From assembly GCF_001570985.1 (NCBI RefSeq), contig NZ_BCSS01000035.1, forward strand, positions 1 to 37,594: a DNA stretch of 37,594 nt, written 5' to 3'. The notes under the pieces were generated by a model. That model had not been told where the DNA came from, made no database searches, and saw only the letters and a list, made by a program, of their open reading frames with translations. The stretch comes from Janibacter limosus NBRC 16128. Lineage in GTDB: Bacteria > Actinomycetota > Actinomycetes > Actinomycetales > Dermatophilaceae. Below, piece by piece: positions 12,685 to 21,045 of this stretch. The translations under genes and the position numbers were made by a program. The first letter of the stretch is position 1. The number at the start of each line of letters is the position of its first letter.

Positions 12685-15249
12685 ATGCAGTCGATCTACT
12701 CCCGCGCGCTCCACGGCCTGCTGGGCTCGAAGAAGCGCGCCGCCATCGTGGTGGTTTTCTGGGTGGTGCTGGCCGGTCTTCTCGCGGGCGTGGCGCCCGC
12801 GCTGGATTCGGTCGAGGACAACACCTCAGCCAACCTGCCGCCTGCGGCCTCGGACTCGATGACGGCGCGCGACCTGGTGCGCTCAGAGCTGCCCGGGCAG
12901 GACACGACGCCTGCCATCGTCGTGGTCCAGGGTGAGGGCAGCAACGCTGAGGCGGACGTCGAGGAGGCCGTCACCCGGATCACCTCTACGCTGACCGGTT
13001 CAACGCGGCCGGACCACGTCGCGAGCGTGGTCTCGACGGTGAGCACACCCGGGGCGGCAGCCGACCTGGTGTCCCAGGACCGCACGGCGCAGCTGCTGAT
13101 CGTGCCAATGACCGGCAGCCCCTCGGACGAGTCCTTCCAAGACGCCGTTGACGACGTGCGCGACGGCGCGTCCGACGCCGCCGGGGCAACGAGTGTCGCC
13201 GTGACCGGTCCAGCCGGCATCGCGACCGACACGGTGAAGGTCTTCAGTGGCGGCGACAAGGTCCTGCTCCTGGCCACGATCGTGCTGGTCCTGGTCATCC
13301 TGCTGTCCATCTACCGCTCCCCGTTGATGGCGCTGGTGCCGCTGTTGGCTGTCGGGGTGGCAATGCGTGTCGCTGAGACCGTCGGCGCGATCCTCGCCGA
13401 CGCCGGGATCATCACGGTCAGCTCCCAGACCGCCTCGATCATGACGGTGCTGCTCTTCGGCGTGGGCACCGACTACGCGCTGATCATCACCGCCCGCTAC
13501 CGCGAGGCACTCCTGGAGGAGCCGTCCCTCCCGCGGGCGATGCAGACCGCTATGCGCCGCACGACCGAGTCCGTCCTGGCCAGCGCCTCCACGGTTGTAC
13601 TAGCGATGTTCGCCCTGCTGGTGGCCCTCTCGCCCGCACTGCGTGGCTTCGGTCCCTACCTGGCACTGGGCGTTGCTGTCATGGCCTTGGTGGCCTTCAC
13701 TTTCATCCCCGCGCTGACGCTGCTGTTCGGCAGGGCCGTCTTCTGGCCTGGGAGTGTGGCCAAAGCGGCCGAGCGCTCTCGCGGGGGCAAGGTATGGCAC
13801 CGCATCGCGGCTCTCGTCGCCCGCGCTCCCGTCCGGGTGGCTTCAGCCACCGTGGCGGTTCTGATCGTCATGAGCATGGGGATGCTGGCCTACCAGCAGA
13901 GCTTCAACACGCTCAGCGGCTTCCGCGCCGACACCGAGTCCGAGCAGGGTCAGCACATGATCCAGGAAGCGTTTGGCGACGGCGAGATTGCCCCCAGCAC
14001 CGTCGTCGTGAGTTCAAAAGAGGGCCTGGGCACCGGCTCCGCGCCAAAGCAGATCGCCACGGCGCTCGGTGACGCTGACCACGTCAGCCGCGTGGGAGAG
14101 CCCCGCCTGGGTGAGGACGGCAAGACGGTCTTCTACGACGTGGTGCTTGACCTCGACCCGTACAGTCCGGCGGCCCTAGACGCGATCGACCCACTCAAGG
14201 ACACCACCCGGACCGCTGCTGAGGAGGCCGGTGTGGAGGACGCCACGGTCGTTATCGGTGGCGAGACAGCCCAGACCGCTGACATCCGCTCGGCCCTGGA
14301 GCGCGACACCGTCTTCATCGTGGCGTTGGTCCTGCTCATCGTCACAGCGGTCCTCGTCTTCCTGTTGCGCTCGATCCTCGCTCCGATCTACCTGATGGCG
14401 ACGCTCATCCTGTCGTTCGTGGCCACCCTTGGTGCCACAACCTTCTTCACCCTGACGGTTCTGGGCGATGACGGCATCGGCAACCGCGTGACCGTCTACA
14501 TCTTCATCTTCCTTGTCGCCCTCGGCGTGGACTACAACATCTTCATCATGAGCCGGTTCAGGCAGGAGCTGCGCCACCGGCCACCGGCGCAAGCCATCAG
14601 CGCCGCCCTGACTCGCACCGGCGGAGTCATCTCATCCGCCGGACTCATCCTCGCCGCAACCTTCTCGGTGCTGATGACCCAACCGATCCGCGAGCTGTTC
14701 CAGTTCGGCTTCGCGATGGCCTTCGGCATCCTGCTTGACACCTTCCTCGTGCGGCCCCTGCTGGTCCCGGCCATCGTCCACCTCCTGGGCGACAAGGCCA
14801 TGTGGCCACTGCGCCCGGACCATCCGACCGCCTCAGCGCTCCCGACGCCCACCGCCACAGATCCCGTCGCGCCCCGGGCTCCCGGGTCCAAGATCTCCGG
14901 TGGACGGCTACAGCGCGTCTTCACGTGGATTGCGGTCGTGGAGGCTTTCACCTGGGCGGGGCTCTTGACCGGCATGTATTTCAAGTATGTCCCCGAGACC
15001 ACCGACCTCGGCGTCCGGATCTTCGGGACGCTGCACGGAGCCGCCTTCATCACCTATGTGCTTGTGACGATCTCGATGGCAGTCCGCCTGAAATGGCGCC
15101 TCGGCCGCACCCTTCTCGCACTGCTGGCCGCGGTGCCGCCGTTCATGACCGTGGTCTTCGAGGTGTGGGCTCGACGCACTGGCCGGCTCCCCGGGACGGC
15201 CGTGACGTCAGCCTTCGACCCGGTCACCGGCGTCCCGGTCACGAGATAG
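12685..15249 (+). CDS. MMPL/RND-family transporter with C-terminal DUF3817 domain
   Basis: This is an 854-aa membrane protein. It has the double MMPL layout: TM1 near residues 12-32, an extracytoplasmic loop, a TM bundle with GTDYALIITARYRE (about 260), then a second copy with the matching GVDYNIFIMSRFRQ (about 615). Such proteins export lipids, siderophores or drugs with proton force; the substrate is unknown. Residues about 742-840 (LQRVFTWIAVVEAFTWAGLL to AVPPFMTVVFEVWARR) are a DUF3817 membrane domain, usually a separate small protein, so this looks like a fusion. The ATG at 12685 has AAGGA upstream. It is probably controlled by the divergent TetR and is the clearest cargo gene here. Confidence 0.92.
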   Translation: MQSIYSRALHGLLGSKKRAAIVVVFWVVLAGLLAGVAPALDSVEDNTSANLPPAASDSMTARDLVRSELPGQDTTPAIVVVQGEGSNAEADVEEAVTRITSTLTGSTRPDHVASVVSTVSTPGAAADLVSQDRTAQLLIVPMTGSPSDESFQDAVDDVRDGASDAAGATSVAVTGPAGIATDTVKVFSGGDKVLLLATIVLVLVILLSIYRSPLMALVPLLAVGVAMRVAETVGAILADAGIITVSSQTASIMTVLLFGVGTDYALIITARYREALLEEPSLPRAMQTAMRRTTESVLASASTVVLAMFALLVALSPALRGFGPYLALGVAVMALVAFTFIPALTLLFGRAVFWPGSVAKAAERSRGGKVWHRIAALVARAPVRVASATVAVLIVMSMGMLAYQQSFNTLSGFRADTESEQGQHMIQEAFGDGEIAPSTVVVSSKEGLGTGSAPKQIATALGDADHVSRVGEPRLGEDGKTVFYDVVLDLDPYSPAALDAIDPLKDTTRTAAEEAGVEDATVVIGGETAQTADIRSALERDTVFIVALVLLIVTAVLVFLLRSILAPIYLMATLILSFVATLGATTFFTLTVLGDDGIGNRVTVYIFIFLVALGVDYNIFIMSRFRQELRHRPPAQAISAALTRTGGVISSAGLILAATFSVLMTQPIRELFQFGFAMAFGILLDTFLVRPLLVPAIVHLLGDKAMWPLRPDHPTASALPTPTATDPVAPRAPGSKISGGRLQRVFTWIAVVEAFTWAGLLTGMYFKYVPETTDLGVRIFGTLHGAAFITYVLVTISMAVRLKWRLGRTLLALLAAVPPFMTVVFEVWARRTGRLPGTAVTSAFDPVTGVPVTR

Positions 15250-15350
15250 CCGTCCCACTGTCCTGCACCCGACACACCACTCTCAAAAGTCCAGACAAGG
15301 GTCACTGAAGGCGAAAACCAAGGGGGTGTGAGCAGGTCGTAGCCCTACCG

Positions 15351-15391
15351 GTGCGGACGGGGCACGTCATCGCCGGTTGCCCCGTCCGCAC
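15351..15391 (+). terminator. 14-bp perfect hairpin
   Basis: GTGCGGACGGGGCA (15351-15364) pairs with TGCCCCGTCCGCAC (15378-15391) around 13 bases. It lies about 100 bases after the MMPL stop and is the probable transcription terminator, or a boundary of the inserted recombinase unit. Confidence 0.6.
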
Positions 15392-15429
15392 CTTGCAGTC
15401 GGGACGCGGGCGTCGTGCGGGACGAACGC

Positions 15430-15555
15430 GGCGTCTCAGGAAACTACAGGTTGATGAGACACGACGTGACGTCGCTGCCGAGGACCGAGCTCTCGCGGTT
15501 CTGCGGCTGCAGAAGTGTCTCGGAAAAGTGTCTCGACGAGAAACGTCTCAGCTGA
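15430..15555 (+). other. Putative res site of the first serine recombinase
   Basis: Repeated GTCTC/GAGAC motifs cluster here: an inverted pair GTCTCA...TGAGAC about 29 bases across near 15432-15461, then TGTCTCGGAAAAG, TGTCTCGACGAGAAAC and CGTCTCAG near 15516-15551. This is how resolvase subsites are arranged directly upstream of their gene at 15591. The assignment is inference from motif spacing and position. Confidence 0.5.
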
Positions 15556-15590
15556 CGTCACCGGAAGGGTTTTTGAGGCAGGATGGGTGG

Positions 15591-16178
15591 GTGAGACTTC
15601 TGGGGTACACGAGAATCAGCACGGCCAGTCAGGACGCGCAGTTGCAGTTGGACGCGCTGGCCACGGCCGGGGTCGAGGCTCGGGACGTTTTCTCGGATGT
15701 GACCTCGGGCAGCAAGAACGCAGCGCAACGTCCAGGGATGCGCCGACTCCTGGAGTACGCCACCGCTGGAGACACGGTCGTGGTCTGGCGAGTGGACCGG
15801 CTGGGGCGCTCACTGATCGACGTGCTGAACACGGTCACTCTGCTGCGCGAGTCCGATATCGGCATCCGCTCCATCCAAGACGGCATCGACCCAACCACCA
15901 CCAGTGGACGGCTGATGCTGAACATGCTCGCCACCTTGGCTGAATACGAGCGGGAGCTGATCACAGAACGGGTCAATGCCGGCATCGCCGCAGCCAAAGC
16001 CTCCGGCACCCAGTTCGGGCGACCCCGCGTGGAGCTAGCCGTGATCGCCGAGAAGCTCGCGATCGTCAACGATGCACGCGCCAAAGGACGCACCGCCACA
16101 GACGCGGCCCGACTCGTGGGGTGGTCCCGCGCCACGTTCTACCGCCATAACGCCACCGCCCAGTCACAGGACTCCTGA
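15591..16178 (+). CDS. Serine recombinase (resolvase/invertase type) 1
   Basis: This is a 195-aa small serine recombinase. The nucleophile is in YTRIS (Ser10); RPGMRRLLEY and VVWRVDRLGRSLIDVL carry the conserved arginines; NMLATLAEYERELITERV forms the long E helix; and a C-terminal HTH (GRTATDAARLVGWSRATFYR) binds DNA. GTG 15591 is chosen because MRLLGYTRIS matches the family N-terminus; a longer frame upstream would run through the res-like repeats. It probably resolves cointegrates or plasmid dimers, or is left from a Tn3-like unit whose transposase is absent. Confidence 0.92.
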   Translation: MRLLGYTRISTASQDAQLQLDALATAGVEARDVFSDVTSGSKNAAQRPGMRRLLEYATAGDTVVVWRVDRLGRSLIDVLNTVTLLRESDIGIRSIQDGIDPTTTSGRLMLNMLATLAEYERELITERVNAGIAAAKASGTQFGRPRVELAVIAEKLAIVNDARAKGRTATDAARLVGWSRATFYRHNATAQSQDS

Positions 16179-16400
16179 CCGCGCCAGATACCCGCCAGGG
16201 CTGAATATCAACGAGCCATCGGCCTTATACACCCAGTAGCGCCGACCACCTTGGCTGGACGCGACACCATGCCGCACGGCCTCATCGGCGGAGTGCGCCC
16301 AACCAGAATCTTCGTATCTTAGATAGAAATCGCGTTGCTCCAATTTAGAGCGCTTCTCGACACAGATCGCGGCCCAGAAACCTTGGCTCAGTGATAGACT
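16164..16400 (-). pseudogene. Gene remnant between the two recombinases
   Basis: On the minus strand a frame of about 68 codons without a normal start runs to TGA at 16164-16166. It contains KLEQRDFYLRYEDSGWAHSA, GGRRYWVYKADGSLIFSPGG and YLARSGVL, which reads like real protein. Its base composition is less GC-rich than its surroundings (AT-rich near 16310-16350). It appears truncated at its 5' end and overlaps the 3' end of recombinase 1. It is probably a broken gene from a foreign source. The family is unknown. Confidence 0.45.
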
Positions 16401-16407
16401 GGCTCAG
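16384..16407 (+). repeat. Paired TGGCTCAG direct repeat
   Basis: TGGCTCAG occurs at 16384-16391 and 16400-16407, 16 bases apart, about 30 bases before the second recombinase gene. TAGACT between them could be a -10. It may be an operator or a recombinase-binding site. Confidence 0.4.
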
Positions 16408-16436
16408 AAGCCAACTCAAATAGGAGATGTGGGCAG

Positions 16437-17066
16437 ATGACGGTCTGGGGCTATATGCGCGTGTCGACGACAGCGCAGGACGTCGATGCACAGCGCCGCG
16501 CGTTGCTCGCCGCAGGCGTGGACACGGCGCACTTGGTCGATGACCACGTGAGCGGCACGAAGGCGAGCCGTCCGGGTCTCGACCGACTCCTGGGTGATCT
16601 CCAGGCGGGGGACGTGCTCACGGTGTGGAAACTCGACCGGCTCGGACGGTCGGTCTCGAACCTCGTCGATCTGGTCAACGATCTCGAGCGCCGCAACGTG
16701 CAGCTGCGCAGCCTCACCGAAGGACTCGACACCACAACCCCCAGCGGGAAGCTCATGTTCCACGTCATGGCCGCTCTTGCGGAGTTCGAGCGGGATCTGA
16801 TCCGGGAGAGGACCGCCGCTGGGCTGGAGGCGGCTCGCGCAGCCGGGAAGGTCCTCGGCCGGCAGTCGCAGGTCACCCGCGAGCAGTACCGGCTCATCAA
16901 GACGATGGCCACGCAGGGCAGCCCGCAGCGCACGATCGCCGCGACGTGCGGCGTGCCTCGTGCGACCGTGGGACGCATCATCAGGGGAGAGGTTCCGTCC
17001 CTCGCGGCGCGCTACGACGACGACATAACCGACGACGAGCTGCCCGTGACCACGGGCGCGGCATGA
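16437..17066 (+). CDS. Serine recombinase (resolvase type) 2
   Basis: This is a 209-aa small serine recombinase related to, but distinct from, the one at 15591. Ser10 lies in YMRVS; RPGLDRLLGD and WKLDRLGRSVSNL carry conserved arginines; FHVMAALAEFERDLIRER is the E helix; and a C-terminal HTH (SPQRTIAATCGVPRATVGRI) is present. The ATG at 16437 has AGGAG at 16422-16426. Its stop overlaps an ATG (ATGA at 17063), and the antitoxin/zeta pair follows directly, so it heads a stability operon. Its likely job is resolving plasmid multimers. Confidence 0.92.
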   Translation: MTVWGYMRVSTTAQDVDAQRRALLAAGVDTAHLVDDHVSGTKASRPGLDRLLGDLQAGDVLTVWKLDRLGRSVSNLVDLVNDLERRNVQLRSLTEGLDTTTPSGKLMFHVMAALAEFERDLIRERTAAGLEAARAAGKVLGRQSQVTREQYRLIKTMATQGSPQRTIAATCGVPRATVGRIIRGEVPSLAARYDDDITDDELPVTTGAA

Positions 17067-17077
17067 AGGGGAAGAGC

Positions 17078-17377
17078 ATGAGCGCAGAGCAGAAGATTCA
17101 GGACTTCGAGACGTGGGACGACGTCGTCCTCTACGACGTGTGCGCGGAGGCGTGGACGCGCCTCGACGGCTGGTTGATCAACGCCGAGCGCAAGGCGCGT
17201 GCGGCCGGTGACGGCGCACAGGCAGATGCGTGGCGACGCGAGTCGTTCGCGCTGGCTGACGAGCGGCGTGAGATCACCGCAACGGATCGGCAGGCACAGG
17301 CCGCCGCGATCGTCCGTTGGAATGAGCGTCGTGCGGAGATCGACGCGGGGGCGGGGCCCAAGGCCGCCGCCGCGTGA
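17078..17377 (+). CDS. Putative antitoxin of the zeta-type toxin
   Basis: This is a 99-aa, acidic, helical protein directly upstream of the zeta-toxin gene, with GTGA stop/start overlap (17374-17377). It has no DNA-binding motif. Size, position and helical content suit an epsilon-like antitoxin that blocks the toxin nucleotide site. Residues LYDVCAEAWTRLDGWLIN and RAAGDGAQADAWRRESFALA form predicted helices. The start at 17078 is favoured by AAGGGGAAG upstream; ATG 17063, overlapping the recombinase stop, is the alternative. The assignment rests on context, not on sequence similarity I can see. Confidence 0.7.
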   Translation: MSAEQKIQDFETWDDVVLYDVCAEAWTRLDGWLINAERKARAAGDGAQADAWRRESFALADERREITATDRQAQAAAIVRWNERRAEIDAGAGPKAAAA

Positions 17378-18375
17378 ACCTCGGCGAAGACGAGCTGCGC
17401 GCGATCTGGGAGCAGGACATTCGTCCTCGCGTGTTCGCTCGCGCTGAGCGCTCCGAGCGTCCAGTCACGATGCTTCTGGGCGGCCAGCCAGGCGCAGGGA
17501 AGAGTCGGGCCGCAGACTTGGCGACCGCCGCCGCAAGCGGCAGCGTCGTGGCGATCGTCGGGGATGAATACCGACGATTCCACCCGGCCTACGTCGAGAC
17601 GTTGAAAGCCGACCCCCTGCGCATGCCAGACGTGACCGCACAGGCCGCGGGCCGCTGGATTCAAATGTGCGTAGACCACGCCCGCGATCAGGGCTACTCC
17701 ATGCTGATCGAGGGCACGTGGCGCAACGCTCAGGTGCCATTGGAGGCAGCCCGAGCTGCCCGCAAAGACGGCCGTCGGGTCGACGCCGTGGTTGTGGCCG
17801 TACAGCCCGAGGTGAGTCGGCTGGGGACGATGGAGCGCTACTACCGGGACGCCCTTGCCGGTTCCGATGCGCGGTGGACCCCTCCGGCCGCGCACGACGC
17901 CGCTGTGGCCAGCCTGCCCGGCACCGTCGAGTCGATCGCCATGAGCGGCGACGTGGACAGCATCAGGGTTGTCACCCGCGACGCGTCCACGCTCTTCCAC
18001 AGTGATCGCCCTCCTTCGCCCGAGCGCGTCGAGGGCGCCACCTCCGCACTTCACCAGGGCATGTCCCGCGCACTCTCGCCCGGGGAGCTCGACCGCTACA
18101 GCGCGAGCGTGAAAGCGATGCACGCAGCGCACGAACGATTCACTTTTGCGGACCCGCAGGCGCGCTCAGCTTGGACACAGATCAAGGCACACGACGAGCC
18201 ACTGATGAGCCTAAGAACCACAATGGCCATCGCTGAGGCGGCATCCCCGACGCCACCCAGCGCAGCTGTCAGGCGACCGCCGAACTTAGGCATGGGGGAG
18301 CGGCCCTACAGTGCGCGACGCCCGCCTCCCAGCAGTCCTCGCGGGCGAGGGCGTGAGAGAGGGATCGGGGACTAG
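17374..18375 (+). CDS. Zeta-type toxin (UNAG/nucleotide kinase fold)
   Basis: This is a 333-aa zeta-toxin family protein. Walker A GGQPGAGKS is at residues 36-44; the catalytic Asp lies in VGDEYRRFHPAY (about 67-78); LIEGTWRN (about 111-118) and later Arg residues match the family. Known zeta toxins phosphorylate UDP-N-acetylglucosamine or related nucleotides and block cell-wall synthesis, so cells that lose the plasmid die. GTG 17374 overlaps the antitoxin stop. The Pro/Arg-rich C-terminal tail of about 40 residues is extra relative to the core. It ends convergent to the AT-hook-like gene. Confidence 0.9.
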   Translation: MNLGEDELRAIWEQDIRPRVFARAERSERPVTMLLGGQPGAGKSRAADLATAAASGSVVAIVGDEYRRFHPAYVETLKADPLRMPDVTAQAAGRWIQMCVDHARDQGYSMLIEGTWRNAQVPLEAARAARKDGRRVDAVVVAVQPEVSRLGTMERYYRDALAGSDARWTPPAAHDAAVASLPGTVESIAMSGDVDSIRVVTRDASTLFHSDRPPSPERVEGATSALHQGMSRALSPGELDRYSASVKAMHAAHERFTFADPQARSAWTQIKAHDEPLMSLRTTMAIAEAASPTPPSAAVRRPPNLGMGERPYSARRPPPSSPRGRGRERGIGD

Positions 18376-18405
18376 CCCAAAAGTCCTCCCTATCGCCGTC
18401 ACGCG

Positions 18406-18702
18406 TCAATTTGCCTCAGGTGGGCGCGTAGTTGTCGGCGGCTTGGCGGCCTTGCGCGGTCGCCCTGGCCGCTTGCGTCCTGGCTCGACCAGGCCGACCT
18501 TGCGCAGTTCGGCAACGGACCACCCGGCGCGCTCGGCGTCGGACCACTGGGAGGCGTAGTTTCGCTCGGCCGAGCTGAGGGCTTCTTGGGCCTGTGCGAG
18601 CTGGGCCGATGAACCGGCCAGCTTCTCAATGATCGCGATGCGATCGTTCAGTAGGTCGCGGGCGGCGGCCGCTGCTCCCTCGGGCGTGATGTCGCTGCTC
18701 AT
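18406..18702 (-). CDS. Small coiled-coil protein with an AT-hook-like tail
   Basis: This is a 98-aa protein. A helical, probably coiled-coil part (residues about 12-60, with LAQAQEALSSAERNYASQW) is followed by GRKRPGRPRKAAKPP near the C-terminus, a GRP core flanked by basic residues as in AT-hooks. It lies divergently upstream of the oriT candidate and mobC, so a relaxosome or transfer-regulation role is plausible. The ATG at 18702 is chosen over 18765 because the protein pattern begins there; the Shine-Dalgarno is weak. Confidence 0.65.
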   Translation of the reverse strand: MSSDITPEGAAAAARDLLNDRIAIIEKLAGSSAQLAQAQEALSSAERNYASQWSDAERAGWSVAELRKVGLVEPGRKRPGRPRKAAKPPTTTRPPEAN

Positions 18703-18833
18703 GTTGCCCAGAGTACCGGCGGAGGCGACTTCCGGGACGACCCCGACCACCACCCGTTCCCCCAAGCGCCGTACACGACCGACGCGTTCTGATCAGGAAA
18801 CCCTCAAAACTCGATACAGACAGCAAGATGGAG

Positions 18834-18928
18834 AGTTATGTGCCATAACTTCGTTCCGATCTCGCGTTCCCACTCGATCGGTGCCACACTTTGGGTGTGG
18901 AGTCCCGCCGTTCGGCGGGTCGCTGCGC
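18834..18928. other. Candidate oriT
   Basis: A non-coding stretch just before mobC and the relaxase holds several inverted repeats in a row: AGTTATG/CATAACT (18834-18850), CCGATC...GATCGG, CCACAC/GTGTGG around TTTGG near 18891, and CCCGCCG/CGGCGGG around TT near 18904. A series of hairpins next to mobC is the usual layout of an origin of transfer. The nick site cannot be placed from this sequence alone. Confidence 0.5.
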
Positions 18929-18949
18929 TGGCAAAAGGAGGTGGGCGGC

Positions 18950-19381
18950 GTGGCCGAGTCGGAGGGCGTGTCCCGATCGAAGAGTGCGCCAGGGCGTCGG
19001 CGCATGAATGCGCAGGATCCACGTAGCCACCGGGTGGTGGTTACGTGCACCGACGACGAGTACCGGATGCTCTTCGGGCTGGCCGCTGCCCAGGGGATTT
19101 CCTTGCAGAACGTCCTCATGCGTGCGGCGATGTCTGGCGGCACTCAGAGTGCCCAGAAGACTGCCGAGCTAGTCGACGAGTTGCGCAGCACGCGGCAGTT
19201 GCTAGCGGTGGCCACGGGGTTGCTGAATCAGTTGGCGAAGGTCGCCAACTCCACTGGGAGGCTGCCCGAGGAGATCCCGGAGGCGCTGTCGATGATGCAG
19301 CGCGGGTCACAAAAGGTCGACGGATTCCTCAACGAGTTCAGCGAGCGGTTTTCCTACGATGGCCGAAGGGGGCCGTTGTGA
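18950..19381 (+). CDS. mobC: MobC-type relaxosome accessory protein
   Basis: This is a 143-aa protein. After a basic N-terminal tail (SRSKSAPGRRRMNAQ) it has HRVVVTCTDDEYRMLFGLAA and SLQNVLMRAA, a beta strand plus two helices of ribbon-helix-helix type, then a helical C-terminus (LVDELRSTRQLLAVATGLLN, QLAKVANSTGRLPEE) typical of plasmid MobC. It should bind oriT and help the relaxase open the DNA. GTG 18950 is selected for AAGGAGG at 18935-18941 with eight bases spacing. Its stop overlaps the GTG of the relaxase gene (GTGA, 19378-19381), so the two are co-translated. Confidence 0.85.
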   Translation: MAESEGVSRSKSAPGRRRMNAQDPRSHRVVVTCTDDEYRMLFGLAAAQGISLQNVLMRAAMSGGTQSAQKTAELVDELRSTRQLLAVATGLLNQLAKVANSTGRLPEEIPEALSMMQRGSQKVDGFLNEFSERFSYDGRRGPL

Positions 19382-21045
19382 TCGTCAAGCTCGTTAAGCC
19401 AGGCAGTGACCTGCCCGGCCTCGCTGCCTACCTGTGGGGTCCTGGCAAGGCTGAGGAGCACACAGATCAGCGCATGATCGCGTCCACGGGCGCGAGTGAG
19501 ATGACCCTGGGATCATCGTCAATGTTCTTCCGTGGCGAGCGTGCAACCCTGCTCGACGATGCGGCGCTGTCGTCGACCGACGCCCGGGCTGAGGGCAGGC
19601 ACATCGAAGCATCGTGGCGGTTCTTTCGAGACGAGGCCAGCGTGCCGGTCGCGGCTGGAGCCGTCGCGGTGGGCGAGGGGAGCCAGGCTGGAGCCGGCTC
19701 CGCCCAGGCGGATGAGTTTCGAGTCGAGGCACCTTGGGTGTCGGAGGAGCGTCAGGAGCGCACCGGGTGGAACAGGCCGCACGTGATGCACGTCGTGTTC
19801 TCACTCCGTGCCGACGAGGGCGAGCTGTCCGATGAGACATGGGGGCGTATCGCGAGCGATTGGGTGCGCGAGATGAAGCTCGCAGGCAACGAAGGGGAAG
19901 CGGACTGCCGGTGGGCGGCTTGGCGACACGGCAAATCCGCAACCGGGAACGACCATATGCACGTCGCGCTGTCACTGGTACGTGATGACGGACGGTGGGC
20001 GAACGTGCATCGCAGCAAGCTGCGCTCTCGAGCAATCGCGGATGAGTTGGAAGAAAAGTACGGGTTGAACAAGGTCAAGGACACGGCCGAGCAGCGGGGG
20101 ATGCCGGGCACCAGTCGTGGGGAATGGCGACGTGCTGACGAGGCGAAGGAAACTGGCCACAAGGAGATTCCAGAGCGTCAAAGACTGGCACTGGTCGTGC
20201 GCACCGCAGCGGCGCACGCCGCGACCGAGAAGCAGTTCATTGCAGATGTCCTGCGCCAAGGAGTGCAGGTACGTCCCCGCTTCGCCAAGGGAGGAACCGA
20301 CAGCGTCATTGGGGCGTCGTTCCGATTCCGTGACGGACAGGACCAGCAGTGGCTTGGCGGTGGGCAACTCGGTCGGGACCTGACGCTGCCGAAGCTTCGG
20401 CAGATGTGGAACGACACCCCACATGAGCGCGCCGAGGCGCTGAGGGTTTGGCAGGGCGGTGAGGGCGTTCGCAGATCGCAGGCCGTGCCGGCATGGGCCC
20501 CGTCGTGGAACGCCGCACAGCAGGCATTGGCGACGTGGGCCACCAGGATCGAAAACCTCGATCCTCAGGACGCCGGGGCGTGGGCACAGGCAAGCCGTGA
20601 CGCGGCCGCCGTCGCGAGCGAAATGACCCAGGGCTCCGGTGGACGACAGCACCAACTCCTCGCGGCGACCACGCAGGAGCTGGCCAGAGGCGCGCAAACG
20701 CGCCACGGTTTCAACCACTCCACAGCGGAAGAGGTCCGCGTGGCCTGTCGCCATATGAATCTCCTGATGCGCGCCGGGTCCAAGTCGGACGCGGCGGGTT
20801 GGTGGGCGGTCTGGCAGCAGTTCTCCCGCGTCAACCAGGCCATTCATAGGGCCCAGAGAGCGCGCGGCGAGTTCGTGCGTGCTGAGCGCTTGGAGACCGC
20901 TGCCAGGACCGAGTTGCAGTCGGTGGCCAGCGGGTTGCGCAAGGCCGCTACCGCGCAGAGCGCGGCCCCGGCGACCAAGCCACCCACGGGCGCACGGCGT
21001 ACGACTAGGGACACCACAACACGAGGGGAAGAGCGAGGACGATGA
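19378..21045 (+). CDS. Relaxase (mobilization nuclease)
   Basis: This is a 555-aa relaxase. Tyr18 in LAAYLWGPG is the candidate nucleophile, and WRHGKSATGNDHMHV gives the metal-binding histidines (H184, H193, H195). GKAEEHTDQRMIAS near residue 24 is typical of actinobacterial relaxases. It would cut oriT, stay bound to the 5' end and lead the strand through the T4SS. The C-terminal half is helical and less conserved. The start is GTG 19378, overlapping the mobC stop. The stop overlaps the ATG of the next gene at 21042, making a three-gene mobilization operon. Confidence 0.93.
   Translation: MIVKLVKPGSDLPGLAAYLWGPGKAEEHTDQRMIASTGASEMTLGSSSMFFRGERATLLDDAALSSTDARAEGRHIEASWRFFRDEASVPVAAGAVAVGEGSQAGAGSAQADEFRVEAPWVSEERQERTGWNRPHVMHVVFSLRADEGELSDETWGRIASDWVREMKLAGNEGEADCRWAAWRHGKSATGNDHMHVALSLVRDDGRWANVHRSKLRSRAIADELEEKYGLNKVKDTAEQRGMPGTSRGEWRRADEAKETGHKEIPERQRLALVVRTAAAHAATEKQFIADVLRQGVQVRPRFAKGGTDSVIGASFRFRDGQDQQWLGGGQLGRDLTLPKLRQMWNDTPHERAEALRVWQGGEGVRRSQAVPAWAPSWNAAQQALATWATRIENLDPQDAGAWAQASRDAAAVASEMTQGSGGRQHQLLAATTQELARGAQTRHGFNHSTAEEVRVACRHMNLLMRAGSKSDAAGWWAVWQQFSRVNQAIHRAQRARGEFVRAERLETAARTELQSVASGLRKAATAQSAAPATKPPTGARRTTRDTTTRGEERGR

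Noticed and set aside
15351-15590. Upstream extension of recombinase 1
   Set aside because: It runs through the 14-bp hairpin and the GTCTC array. The family N-terminus starts at GTG 15591.
15351-18375. Complete Tn3-type transposon around the recombinases
   Set aside because: No transposase and no terminal inverted repeats were seen. Only recombinases and a res-like site are present.
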